From NCBI RefSeq assembly GCF_017874575.1, contig NZ_JAGGLU010000004.1, positions 62,001 to 126,000 on the forward strand: a DNA stretch of 64,000 bases, given 5' to 3'. The notes beneath the pieces are model-generated. The model made no database searches. It saw only the letters and a list, made by a program, of their open reading frames with translations, and had not been told where the DNA came from. The position numbers and the translations under genes were made by a program. This DNA is from Lactobacillus colini. Its GTDB lineage: Bacteria > Bacillota > Bacilli > Lactobacillales > Lactobacillaceae. This document shows, piece by piece, positions 16,429 to 25,754 of the stretch; positions within the stretch are counted from its first letter, which is position 1, and each line of letters opens with the position of its first letter.

Positions 16429-17370
16429 ATGAAAAAAACTATCCATCTTCTTGTCAATTTGGTATCTGGAAATAATAAGGGAAATAAAGAATTTTCCTTA
16501 ATACGTCAAAAATTGAAAGAAAACCATATAAATACTACAACTTCAATTTCTAAGTATCCTGGACAAATAACTGACCTAGCTAAAGATGCTGCAGAAAAAT
16601 ACGGAAAGCTTCCATATCACTATTTACTAGTAATTGGTGGTGACGGTTCTTTAAATCAGGCTCTCAATGGTGTTAAAAAATCACAAAATCCTAATACACC
16701 TATTGGTTACTTCCCTGCTGGTACTGGCAATGACTTTGCCAGAGCTACTAAGCTTTCCCATCAGATCAAACAGTTAGTTTCACACATTAAAGTAGGCCCC
16801 AAAACTTATAAAATTGATTGCGGTCACTACATTGACAATAATAGCGGAAAGGATAACTATTTTGTTAATAATTTAGGTATTGGATTTGATGCTTTTATTG
16901 TTCATTTAGCTAATAATTCATCAATGAAAAAGAAACTCAATGACTTGCATATCGGAAGTATGATATATGTTTTGCATACTTTTAAAGTTCTACAAAAACA
17001 AGATACTTTTTCTACTAGTGTCAAAGTTAACGGTAATTGGCATCACTTTTCAAATACTTATTTTGTAACTACGACTAACCATCCCTACTTTGGCGGAGGA
17101 GTAGCATTATTGCCAAATGCCAGTATTCATAATCATAAGTTAGATACTGTTGTCGTCGAAAAAGTTTCTAATATAAAGTTTTTGTTTCTTTTAGCAAAGC
17201 TATTTATTAATGGTTCGCATGTCAATGATCCTCACTTCCATTACTATGAAGCAGAAAAACTAACTGTTAAAACATCTAATCCTGAATATGGTCAATTAGA
17301 TGGTGAAGAATTGCAGAATCAAAACTATAATCTAAATTTTGAAATTAGTTCTTTTAATTTATGGGCTTAA
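16429..17370 (+). CDS. Diacylglycerol/lipid kinase family protein (YegS/DagK-like)
   Basis: Soluble lipid kinase of the DagK/YegS/sphingosine-kinase fold. Seen are the glycine-rich GGDGSLNQAL near residues 70-79, PAGTGNDFARAT near 96-107 and the C-terminal QLDGEE motif. Such enzymes phosphorylate diacylglycerol or related lipids; the exact substrate is not known. I choose ATG at 16429 (MKKTIHLLVN), since the alternative TTG start at 16393 lies inside the rnjA terminator. No Shine-Dalgarno sequence precedes this ATG, which is unusual in this window. Confidence 0.88.
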   Translation: MKKTIHLLVNLVSGNNKGNKEFSLIRQKLKENHINTTTSISKYPGQITDLAKDAAEKYGKLPYHYLLVIGGDGSLNQALNGVKKSQNPNTPIGYFPAGTGNDFARATKLSHQIKQLVSHIKVGPKTYKIDCGHYIDNNSGKDNYFVNNLGIGFDAFIVHLANNSSMKKKLNDLHIGSMIYVLHTFKVLQKQDTFSTSVKVNGNWHHFSNTYFVTTTNHPYFGGGVALLPNASIHNHKLDTVVVEKVSNIKFLFLLAKLFINGSHVNDPHFHYYEAEKLTVKTSNPEYGQLDGEELQNQNYNLNFEISSFNLWA

Positions 17371-17406
17371 TAAAAATGGCATTCCAGATAGAGTGCCATT
17401 TTTATT
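17371..17406. terminator. Bidirectional terminator between lipid kinase and recD2
   Basis: Eleven-base-pair stem (17371-17381 with 17394-17404), A-rich on one side and T-rich on the other, between two converging genes. Confidence 0.88.
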
Positions 17407-19762
17407 AGTTTCTTTTTTCTAATTTAGTACTTTCCATACCAATCATCGGATCTATCTTACCTGAATAGATCAACTCTGGGGTTAAAATAGCTTCTTCGGC
17501 AAGAATTGCCGCTTCCTTTTTAGGATTGGCAGTCTTTAAATCTTGAGAATTAATTTCTAAAATTTGCCGGATTTTGTCTGTAAGACCTGTTTTACGATTG
17601 TTTCCCGGTGTATTTAAGGCCATCAGATAGGCTTGCTTTTCTCCTACCATTACTAAATTCTTTTCAGCACGCGTAATAGCAGTGTACAAGAGATTACGTC
17701 TTAACATCACATAATTTTGCATAGTCAAGTTTAAAATAATTAATGGAAATTCTGACCCTTGCGACTTATGAATTGTAATTGCATACGCCCTAGTTAAATC
17801 TGATAGATCTCGTAAGTCAAACTTTATTTCACGTCCATCAAAATCAGCTATTAAACAATTGGCTGTCCGATTTTCGTCAATTCCAATAATTTTGCCAATT
17901 TGACCATTATAAATATCTTTTTCCGGATTATTCTGTAATTGAAGTACACGATCCCCTATTCTAAAGACTTCACCATGTACTTCAATTTTTTTATGGTGGT
18001 TTTCAGGAGGGTTCATAATAGTCTGAACAATATCATTCAGACTATTAATTCCACTTTGACCATTATACATTGCTCCTAAGACTTGAATATCGTCCTTATC
18101 AAAGCCACGTTTTAAAGCTAAAGTTACTATTTGATCAATTGCTTGTCCTACCTGACTAGAATTACATGGAATAAAAGAATAATTTTTAGTTTTTTCAAAA
18201 ATTATTTCTTCTCCCTTACCATTATTAATGGCATGAGCCAGAGTAATTATTGATGATTCATCGCCTTGTCTATGAATCGTTTCTAGTTTAGTTGTTGGAA
18301 AGGCTTGGGAAGCTATTAAATCGCCAAAAATATTCCCAGCTCCTACTGAAGGTAATTGATCCTGATCACCAACAAAAACTATTCGCTTGGTATCTTGAAT
18401 CCCTTTCAGCAATAACTTAAATAAAAACATGTCAACCATTGACATTTCATCAATAATTAAAATTTCACCATTTAATTCATTTAAATCCTCTGACTCAGTA
18501 TTTTTATTGTCTCCAATACCAATGCCTAATAATCGATGAATTGTTTTAGCATCAATATTAGTAATTTCACCCATTCTTTTAGCAGCACGTCCAGTTGGTG
18601 CAGCTAATAAAAAAGGAGTATCTTCACTATAAATAGCGGCAGCAGGAATATTTTCTAATTCTCTTAAGCACAACAAAATACCATTAATAATTGTCGTCTT
18701 ACCTGTACCCGGTCCACCTGTTAAGATTGAGATTGGATTATTTAAAGCATTTATAATTGATTGTTTTTGAGTATCATCATAGCTAATGTCTAGCTTTTCT
18801 TCAGCATGTCCAATTGCTTTAGTAATTTTAGAATTTGAATACTTTTTAATCTTTTGTCGGCTATCTACAACCCGCTTTAATTCACTTGCTATCTCAACTT
18901 CAGTTTTAAAAATGTTACTTAAAGCAGCATTTTCATTATCGACAACTAACTTATTTTCTTTTTGTAATTCATTAATACTGTTAGCAATTACATCATATTG
19001 ATTAAATTCAATTAAATTCGCTGCTGAATCAAGTAAGGCCTCTAATCCAATATAAGTATCGCCATTTTGGACTAAGGCATTTTCAATAACTTGTAAAATT
19101 GCTCCCTTAATTCTTCTTTTATCATCAGGTTTAATCCCTAATTCTCGACCAATCTTATCTGCAGTTTTAAAACCATATCCCGATACATCCCCCACCGGTT
19201 CATATGGATCTGCCTCCAAACGTTGCAAAGCATCGCCATGATATGCTTTATATACATTACCTGCAACGCGTTTATTAATCCCATATTTAGCTAGTTTTAG
19301 GACTATTTCTGAATAGGAATCCATACTATTAATTCCTGATAGCAGGCTATCTTTTTGCTTTTTAGTCAGACTTAAAGTAGAAATTTTTTGTGGATTTTCT
19401 TTAATTACATCTAATGCATCCATTCCTAGTCCGGCTATGATTTTTTGAGCAGCCTTTTTACCAATACCAGGGAATTTATCAGAACTTAGATACTTTAACA
19501 AGCTACCTTCTTCATGTGGTAGCGCTTGTTTATATGACTCAACTTTAAACTGCATCCCAAATTTAGGGTGAACAAATAAACTTCCCTCAAATGTATAGAT
19601 TCCTTCAAGCTGAATTTCACCAAAATTACCCGTAACTCGAATTGTTTCTTCATCGTAATCTTTCAAACTACCAATGATTTCAACATCCATAATTTTAAAA
19701 AGATTCTGACTATTTTCAAAAACGATATTATCTATTTTACCGGTGAATTCAGTTTTTTCCAT
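17405..19762 (-). CDS. recD2: ATP-dependent RecD2-like DNA helicase
   Basis: Superfamily 1B 5'-to-3' helicase of the RecD2 class, which acts outside RecBCD in repair and replication-fork maintenance. The 785 residues include an N-terminal OB-like segment, helix-hairpin-helix repeats (FPGIGKKAAQKI near 98-109), the Walker A GGPGTGKTT at 349-357, the DEMSMVD Walker B and a C-terminal UvrD-like part with AYAITIHKSQGSEF. No recB or recC is nearby. Its ATG overlaps the end of the upstream TPR gene by 14 bases. Confidence 0.94.
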   Translation of the reverse strand: MEKTEFTGKIDNIVFENSQNLFKIMDVEIIGSLKDYDEETIRVTGNFGEIQLEGIYTFEGSLFVHPKFGMQFKVESYKQALPHEEGSLLKYLSSDKFPGIGKKAAQKIIAGLGMDALDVIKENPQKISTLSLTKKQKDSLLSGINSMDSYSEIVLKLAKYGINKRVAGNVYKAYHGDALQRLEADPYEPVGDVSGYGFKTADKIGRELGIKPDDKRRIKGAILQVIENALVQNGDTYIGLEALLDSAANLIEFNQYDVIANSINELQKENKLVVDNENAALSNIFKTEVEIASELKRVVDSRQKIKKYSNSKITKAIGHAEEKLDISYDDTQKQSIINALNNPISILTGGPGTGKTTIINGILLCLRELENIPAAAIYSEDTPFLLAAPTGRAAKRMGEITNIDAKTIHRLLGIGIGDNKNTESEDLNELNGEILIIDEMSMVDMFLFKLLLKGIQDTKRIVFVGDQDQLPSVGAGNIFGDLIASQAFPTTKLETIHRQGDESSIITLAHAINNGKGEEIIFEKTKNYSFIPCNSSQVGQAIDQIVTLALKRGFDKDDIQVLGAMYNGQSGINSLNDIVQTIMNPPENHHKKIEVHGEVFRIGDRVLQLQNNPEKDIYNGQIGKIIGIDENRTANCLIADFDGREIKFDLRDLSDLTRAYAITIHKSQGSEFPLIILNLTMQNYVMLRRNLLYTAITRAEKNLVMVGEKQAYLMALNTPGNNRKTGLTDKIRQILEINSQDLKTANPKKEAAILAEEAILTPELIYSGKIDPMIGMESTKLEKRN

Positions 19763-20393
19763 TTTTACCTCTAATCATCTGCATTAAAGCTGAGTACTGT
19801 TTTTGAGCATTAGCAAAATAAGCTGGATCCTTTTGCTTAGATAAGTCAAAATATTTTTGAGCTAGATCACGATCTTGATCTAAAACGGTTAATCCTAACA
19901 AAAAATTAACCTTGGCAGTTCTTTTATCAGAACTTATACGTTGATAGCTAGTGTTAGCCTGTTGTAAGTTACCCAAGCTTAACCAAATATCTCCTAATAA
20001 TTCCAAAGTTCTTTCATCAATTAATTTAATTGTCAAAGCATAAGCTAAAGCTTTTTGATATTGACCTAGCTTCATAAATACTAAAGCTTTTTGGTATAAA
20101 GTTTCATCATTATTAGGCAGAGTATTCAATAAAGCTATTGATTTTTGATATTCACCCTGCATATAGTAACAAACAGCTATATTATATGTTAATTCTCCCG
20201 GCTTATCTACTAAAGACTGTGCTTTTTGTAATAATTCTAAAGCTTGATCAGGAGAATTTTGCTCAATTAGATAGGTCGACAATTGCAAGTAATTATCGAC
20301 GCTTTTAGGATGGCTATCAATTTCTTTGATTAACAGATGAATCGCATTCTCTGTTTTACCAGAATTGTATAATTTTGCTATTTTCTTATTCAT
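19749..20393 (-). CDS. TPR-repeat protein
   Basis: A 214-residue soluble protein built almost wholly of tetratricopeptide repeats (for example SVDNYLQLSTYLIEQNSPDQALELLQKAQ and GELTYNIAVCYYMQGEYQKSIALL). This implies a scaffolding role. The partner is unknown. It is coupled on both sides: its start overlaps the phosphatase stop as TAATG and its end overlaps recD2. A TPR gene next to recD2 is a recurrent arrangement in Firmicutes. Confidence 0.87.
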   Translation of the reverse strand: MNKKIAKLYNSGKTENAIHLLIKEIDSHPKSVDNYLQLSTYLIEQNSPDQALELLQKAQSLVDKPGELTYNIAVCYYMQGEYQKSIALLNTLPNNDETLYQKALVFMKLGQYQKALAYALTIKLIDERTLELLGDIWLSLGNLQQANTSYQRISSDKRTAKVNFLLGLTVLDQDRDLAQKYFDLSKQKDPAYFANAQKQYSALMQMIRGKNGKN

Positions 20394-21052
20394 TAAATTG
20401 TATCCCTACTTGAAATTTTACGATCAAGATATGAAGTTTCATTCCAAAGCTTCTCTTGGAAACTCTTACCTTCATCATTAGTTTCTAAAATGGTCAAACT
20501 TGTATTAGTTAAACCTCCACGCTTCCTAATATCAGCAATCTTATACCCTTCTAATGAGCGAATTAATGCACACAATGCAGCACCATGACTAACTAATAAT
20601 ACCTTGTCATCATGTGCTGGATATCGCTTTACGATCGAATTAATTAAATCTTCTCCTCGTGCAATCATATGTTCAAAACTCTCACCATGAAAGCCTGTCG
20701 GATCATATCTATCAGGTTCATACCTAAAGGCCTTAATTTGTTCCGGGTATTTATTTTCTGCATCTATAAACTTCATTCCCTCTAAATCGCCCAAATTAAA
20801 TTCCTTCAACCTATCATCAACTACAACGGGAACAGTAACACCCATATCATCTCTCAAAGCTACAGCAGTAGTCACTGCTCGCTGAAGTGGACTAGCATAA
20901 AAAGATCTGAATTTTGTGCCTTTAAGATAATTAGCTAACTTATTGATGTCAACATAACTTTCTGGTAAAAGCGGAGAATTGCCACTTCCGCCTTGATAAC
21001 GACCCTCTAAGTTCCACTTTGTTTTTCCATGTCTTACAAAATATAGTTGCAT
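20393..21052 (-). CDS. Histidine phosphatase family protein (phosphoglycerate mutase-like)
   Basis: A 219-residue member of the branch-2 histidine phosphatases. The catalytic RHG lies at residues 7-9 (FVRHGKTKWN), the proton-donor region is FNLGDLEGM and the second histidine is in LVSHGAAL. The sequence is shorter and less basic than the glycolytic GpmA, so it is more likely a general phosphatase such as PhoE or GpmB type. It heads the phosphatase-TPR-recD2 operon; a TATAAT at 21079-21084 on minus may serve as its -10. Confidence 0.87.
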   Translation of the reverse strand: MQLYFVRHGKTKWNLEGRYQGGSGNSPLLPESYVDINKLANYLKGTKFRSFYASPLQRAVTTAVALRDDMGVTVPVVVDDRLKEFNLGDLEGMKFIDAENKYPEQIKAFRYEPDRYDPTGFHGESFEHMIARGEDLINSIVKRYPAHDDKVLLVSHGAALCALIRSLEGYKIADIRKRGGLTNTSLTILETNDEGKSFQEKLWNETSYLDRKISSRDTI

Positions 21053-21118
21053 TTTTTAACTCTCCATTCTTATAACTAATTATAAAATTTTCATAGAAAA
21101 ATTAACAGTTGAACACAA

Positions 21119-21158
21119 AGAAAAAGAGCTTTTCACTTAACTAATGAAAAGCTCTTTC
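21119..21158 (-). terminator. mnmA terminator
   Basis: A perfect 13-bp stem (21123-21135 with 21145-21157) followed by a T-rich run on the minus strand. Confidence 0.9.
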
Positions 21159-21162
21159 TTAA

Positions 21163-22642
<1,480 letters not shown>

Positions 22643-22662
22643 ATTAATTCTCTTTCATATTA

Positions 22663-22690
22663 AGTTTAACTTACATTTTATAAGTGTCAA
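22663..22690 (-). promoter_or_regulatory. DUF1831-mnmA promoter with CTTA/TAAG palindrome
   Basis: Perfect TTGACA (22685-22690), 16-bp spacer, TAAACT (22663-22668) on minus. The spacer holds ACTTA-N7-TAAGT (22669-22685). Over 21 positions from 22670 it differs at only three from the site before the cysteine desulfurase at 23903. Regulation by a shared factor is inferred. Confidence 0.6.
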
Positions 22691-22703
22691 ATATTTGTTC
22701 TTT

Positions 22704-23861
22704 TTATTTTTTAGCTAAACGCTGGCACATTTTCACTAAATCATTAGCGAACTTGATCACTTCTTCATCAGTAGTATATCTACCAAACGATACCCTAATT
22801 GATTCAGATAATCTTGGTGAGTCTGCTCCATACATAGCAGTTAAAACATGCGATGGGTTCAATGAACCTGCAGTACATGCAGATCCTCCCGATACAGCAT
22901 CCCCAACTAAGTCCAAATTAGTCAAAGCAGAATAAGTTCCTATTCCTTTAAGCCAAAGATTCAACACATGGTGCGATACCTCACCTGAAGTTGAGCCGTT
23001 GACATCAAATTCAATATTTTCTTGTTTTAGCGCATCTAAAATAATATTTTGAAAATGAGTGTACTTTTCTTGTTGAGCTGCCTTATCAATCTCTTTCATT
23101 TCACTAACAGCTACGCCAAAACCAGCTATTCCGGGGACATTTTCTGTACCTGGGCGACGCTTTAATTCTTGTTCGCCACCAAGTAATAGATCAGCAACAT
23201 CTAAGCCATCTCTTTCATATAAAAATCCTAAAAACTTAGGCCCGTTTATCTTATGTGCTGATGTAGATAATAAATCAATATTCAATTCTTGAACATCTAC
23301 GTCTAAATTACCATATCCTTGAACATCATCAACATGAAAATAGGCATTAGACTCTTTAACAAGTTGTCCAATTTTCTTTAAAGGCATAATTGAACCAACT
23401 TCATTATTAACTGCCATGATGGAAACTAGAATAGTATCTGGTGTTAATTCATCTTTTAATTGATCTAAAGAAATATGACCACTTTTATCGACATCAAGAT
23501 AGACTACCTGATAACCTTCCTGTTGCAATCTAGTCATTGGATTTAATACTGATGGATGTTCTATCTTAGTAGTAATAATCTTTTTTCCGATATTGTTACG
23601 TGCACGCGCTGTACCAAATATAGCATTATTATTACTTTCAGACCCACCTGACGTAAAAATAATTTCTTTATCTTTAGCATTTATTGATTGGGCTAAAATA
23701 TGGCGTGCTTGCTCAACACTATGGCGTGCTGTACGACCAAAAAAGTGCTGACTAGAAGCATTACCAAAATCATCAGCCATTTCTTCACTAATTTTACTTA
23801 CTACAGCTGGCGACATCGGAGTCGTTGCTGCATTATCTAAATAGATATTTTTTCTATTCAT
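22704..23861 (-). CDS. yrvO: Cysteine desulfurase (YrvO-like, MnmA partner)
   Basis: PLP enzyme that removes sulfur from cysteine as an enzyme-bound persulfide. In its 385 residues the PLP lysine is Lys204 in STSAHKINGPKF and the catalytic loop Cys is about 329 in SGGSACTAGSLNPSHV. Adjacency to DUF1831 and mnmA resembles the Bacillus yrvO-mnmA pair, so its main duty is probably tRNA 2-thiouridine. A second desulfurase (55027-56181) sits beside thiI. No Fe-S scaffold gene lies nearby. The ATG is preceded by AAGGA. Confidence 0.94.
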   Translation of the reverse strand: MNRKNIYLDNAATTPMSPAVVSKISEEMADDFGNASSQHFFGRTARHSVEQARHILAQSINAKDKEIIFTSGGSESNNNAIFGTARARNNIGKKIITTKIEHPSVLNPMTRLQQEGYQVVYLDVDKSGHISLDQLKDELTPDTILVSIMAVNNEVGSIMPLKKIGQLVKESNAYFHVDDVQGYGNLDVDVQELNIDLLSTSAHKINGPKFLGFLYERDGLDVADLLLGGEQELKRRPGTENVPGIAGFGVAVSEMKEIDKAAQQEKYTHFQNIILDALKQENIEFDVNGSTSGEVSHHVLNLWLKGIGTYSALTNLDLVGDAVSGGSACTAGSLNPSHVLTAMYGADSPRLSESIRVSFGRYTTDEEVIKFANDLVKMCQRLAKK

Positions 23862-23895
23862 AAAAAGCTTGTCCTTCTATCTATTTTAGTTATGA

Positions 23896-23923
23896 GTTCT
23901 ATCTTACATTTCGTAAGTATCAA
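23896..23923 (-). promoter_or_regulatory. Desulfurase promoter with CTTAC-N5-GTAAG palindrome
   Basis: TTGATA (23918-23923), 16-bp spacer, TAGAAC (23896-23901) on minus. The palindrome CTTACATTTCGTAAG (23903-23917) fills the spacer exactly, as an operator would. Similar sites occur at 22669-22685 and 56238-56252. Confidence 0.6.
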
Positions 23924-23944
23924 GTGATCTATTAATTATAACAT

Positions 23945-23976
23945 AAAAACAGAGAGCACGCTTATGCTCTCTGTTC
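23945..23976 (-). terminator. mtnN terminator
   Basis: Perfect 11-bp stem (23948-23958 with 23965-23975) followed by a T-run on minus. This is the first strong terminator after the long block starting at mraZ, apart from the T-box hairpin before ileS. Confidence 0.9.
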
Positions 23977-23984
23977 TCAGTTAT

Positions 23985-24683
23985 TTAAAGTAGCTCATCT
24001 TCTAAATATGAAGTAATTACATTAGCAGCTTTCTTGCCAACTTCTCTAACAAAAGTATCAAAGTCCTCATCCGCACTTTCATCACCATTGTCAGAAATTG
24101 CCCTTAAAGCTACTAGTGGTGTATTAAAATGATATGCTACCTGGGCAAAGGCAGCTCCTTCCATTTCTACACCAACAGCATCAGGAAAATTCTTTTTAAT
24201 TTCATCTTTTTGATTTTGAGAAGATATAAATGAATCCCCAGTTACGATTAGTCCTTCTTGATAAGAAATTTTATTCTTTTCTAAAAATTGAATAAATTTC
24301 TCTCTTGCAGGACTATTTAATTCATAACGTGCTGGCTCTTGTGGAATCTGTCCCTCAACATAATTGCCCGCACTGGTATTATGGGCATCATGATAGGTAA
24401 ACTGACTTGGTAAAATTAGATCTTTTTTGTGAATACTTGATTTAAGAGACCCAGCTGAACCGGTCATAAAAATTAAATCAATGTTTTCATTGGCAAGTAA
24501 ATTAGTTAAATTCATCGCTGCATTTACTTTACCTATCCCACTTAATCCGAGGTAAATATCATTTCTATTTACAGAAAAATGTTCGAACTCTGTTGAACCG
24601 AACATTTTTTTATCTGCAGATTGAAAATGACTACCGTAAAATTCAGCTTCTTCAGCCATAGGTACGATAATTGCTATTTTCAT
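23985..24683 (-). CDS. mtnN: 5'-methylthioadenosine/S-adenosylhomocysteine nucleosidase
   Basis: Cleaves methylthioadenosine and S-adenosylhomocysteine, and so feeds the activated methyl cycle and AI-2 precursor formation. The sequence MKIAIIVPMAEEAEF, FMTGSAGSL, VEMEGAAFAQ and RAISDNGDESA is typical. I choose the ATG at 24683 behind AAAGGA rather than an upstream in-frame ATG at 24716, giving 232 residues. It lies 13 bases after a small membrane protein gene and ends its operon. Confidence 0.96.
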   Translation of the reverse strand: MKIAIIVPMAEEAEFYGSHFQSADKKMFGSTEFEHFSVNRNDIYLGLSGIGKVNAAMNLTNLLANENIDLIFMTGSAGSLKSSIHKKDLILPSQFTYHDAHNTSAGNYVEGQIPQEPARYELNSPAREKFIQFLEKNKISYQEGLIVTGDSFISSQNQKDEIKKNFPDAVGVEMEGAAFAQVAYHFNTPLVALRAISDNGDESADEDFDTFVREVGKKAANVITSYLEDELL

Positions 24684-24696
24684 TTTTAATCCTTTA

Positions 24697-24972
24697 TTAT
24701 AATTTAAACAATGCAAACAATACGCCTATAATTAAAATTATTACGATGAAAATCGCCCAATTAAGCTTTTGTTTTAATTTTGAAACTTTTTCTTCAGATG
24801 AAGGCTCAATACTGCTATCTGGGTCTTCTTTATTTCTTTTAAATTCAGGATTGACATCTACTTCATCGTAGCTATCAATTTTATTATCTGGCAATGTTTT
24901 TTTGGACTGCCATAACTTAAATATTTTCTTGTGACGTTGACTTTTACGATAATCTGATCTTTTTTCAGTCAT
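24697..24972 (-). CDS. Small tail-anchored membrane protein
   Basis: A 91-residue protein with a highly charged, Lys/Glu/Ser-rich N-terminal two-thirds and a single hydrophobic segment at the extreme C-terminus (WAIFIVIILIIGVLFALF). This suggests a tail-anchored protein with a cytoplasmic head. No family is recognised. It overlaps the Nudix gene by eight bases and precedes mtnN, so it is part of the operon. The function is unknown. Confidence 0.75.
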   Translation of the reverse strand: MTEKRSDYRKSQRHKKIFKLWQSKKTLPDNKIDSYDEVDVNPEFKRNKEDPDSSIEPSSEEKVSKLKQKLNWAIFIVIILIIGVLFALFKL

Positions 24973-25528
24973 TATTTTGTTTACCTGTCAAAAGCATATT
25001 TTCCCAAAATAGAATTGCCATGATTGTCTTACCATCTATTATCTTACCTTGGGCTAGCAATTCCTTTAACTCACTTAAGCTATACCACTGCCTAGTTAAA
25101 AACTCATCTTCATCTAAAGGGCGCTTGTTCTCTAGCTTAGTTAAAGTATCGCAGTAAAATAAGTAAAGTTTCTCATCACAAAAACCAGGTGAAGAATTAA
25201 ACTCTGTGATCTTTTCCCAGAATTCAGCCTTATAGCCACCTTCTTCATTTAATTCCCGCTTCATAGCATCCAGTGGAGATGCATCCGTTTCATCTATTAA
25301 ACCGGCTGGAATTTCTAGTGTAACTTGCTTAATCGGCTCTCGCCACTGCTTGACTAAAAGCATCTGCTTTTGGTCATTAATAGCGATGACCGCACTTGCA
25401 TCTGGATGTTTTACTACTTCACGAGTTGCCGTTTTCCCATTAGGAAGACTAATTGTTTCAACATTTAAATCAATTAATCTCCCCTCAAAAATTGATTTAT
25501 TGGAAATTTCGGTTTCTCTAAGATCCAT
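24965..25528 (-). CDS. Nudix hydrolase, ADP-ribose pyrophosphatase type
   Basis: A 187-residue Nudix protein resembling NudF/ADP-ribose pyrophosphatases, which hydrolyse ADP-ribose to AMP and ribose-5-phosphate. The Nudix box starts at AGLIDETDASPLDA and ends with KRELNEEGGY. The catalytic REL-x-EE-x-G core is intact, while the loop after the first Gly is one residue longer than the textbook spacing. The N-terminal domain (VETISLPNGKTATREVVKHP) is that of the ADP-ribose class. It lies between the cold-shock-like gene and a small membrane protein. Confidence 0.9.
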   Translation of the reverse strand: MDLRETEISNKSIFEGRLIDLNVETISLPNGKTATREVVKHPDASAVIAINDQKQMLLVKQWREPIKQVTLEIPAGLIDETDASPLDAMKRELNEEGGYKAEFWEKITEFNSSPGFCDEKLYLFYCDTLTKLENKRPLDEDEFLTRQWYSLSELKELLAQGKIIDGKTIMAILFWENMLLTGKQNND

Positions 25529-25535
25529 TAACTAA

Positions 25536-25754
25536 TTACTCCTTTTGACTATGGTCAACATATACATTAATGCATTGTAGTCCCTTTTTTCCTTGTGCTA
25601 ATTGGTAGTGAACCCTTTGACCCACATCTAGGCGCTTATATCCATCCTCTTTAATTGACTTATAAAAAACAAAATAAGCAGAATGGGTTAGATCATCTTC
25701 AATAAATCCATACGCAGAATTAGCATCAAATTGTTTAACAACACCTGTACGCAT
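25536..25754 (-). CDS. Divergent cold-shock-domain protein coupled to ileS
   Basis: A 72-residue cold-shock-fold protein. The order of elements matches CspA, but the nucleic-acid-binding surface is altered: KWF reads KQF, RNP1 KGFGFI reads SAYGFI, and RNP2 VFVHF reads YFVFY. It may therefore bind RNA differently, or bind a protein. Its ATG overlaps the ileS stop by one base (TAATG), so it is made together with isoleucyl-tRNA synthetase. The function is unknown. Confidence 0.82.
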   Translation of the reverse strand: MRTGVVKQFDANSAYGFIEDDLTHSAYFVFYKSIKEDGYKRLDVGQRVHYQLAQGKKGLQCINVYVDHSQKE

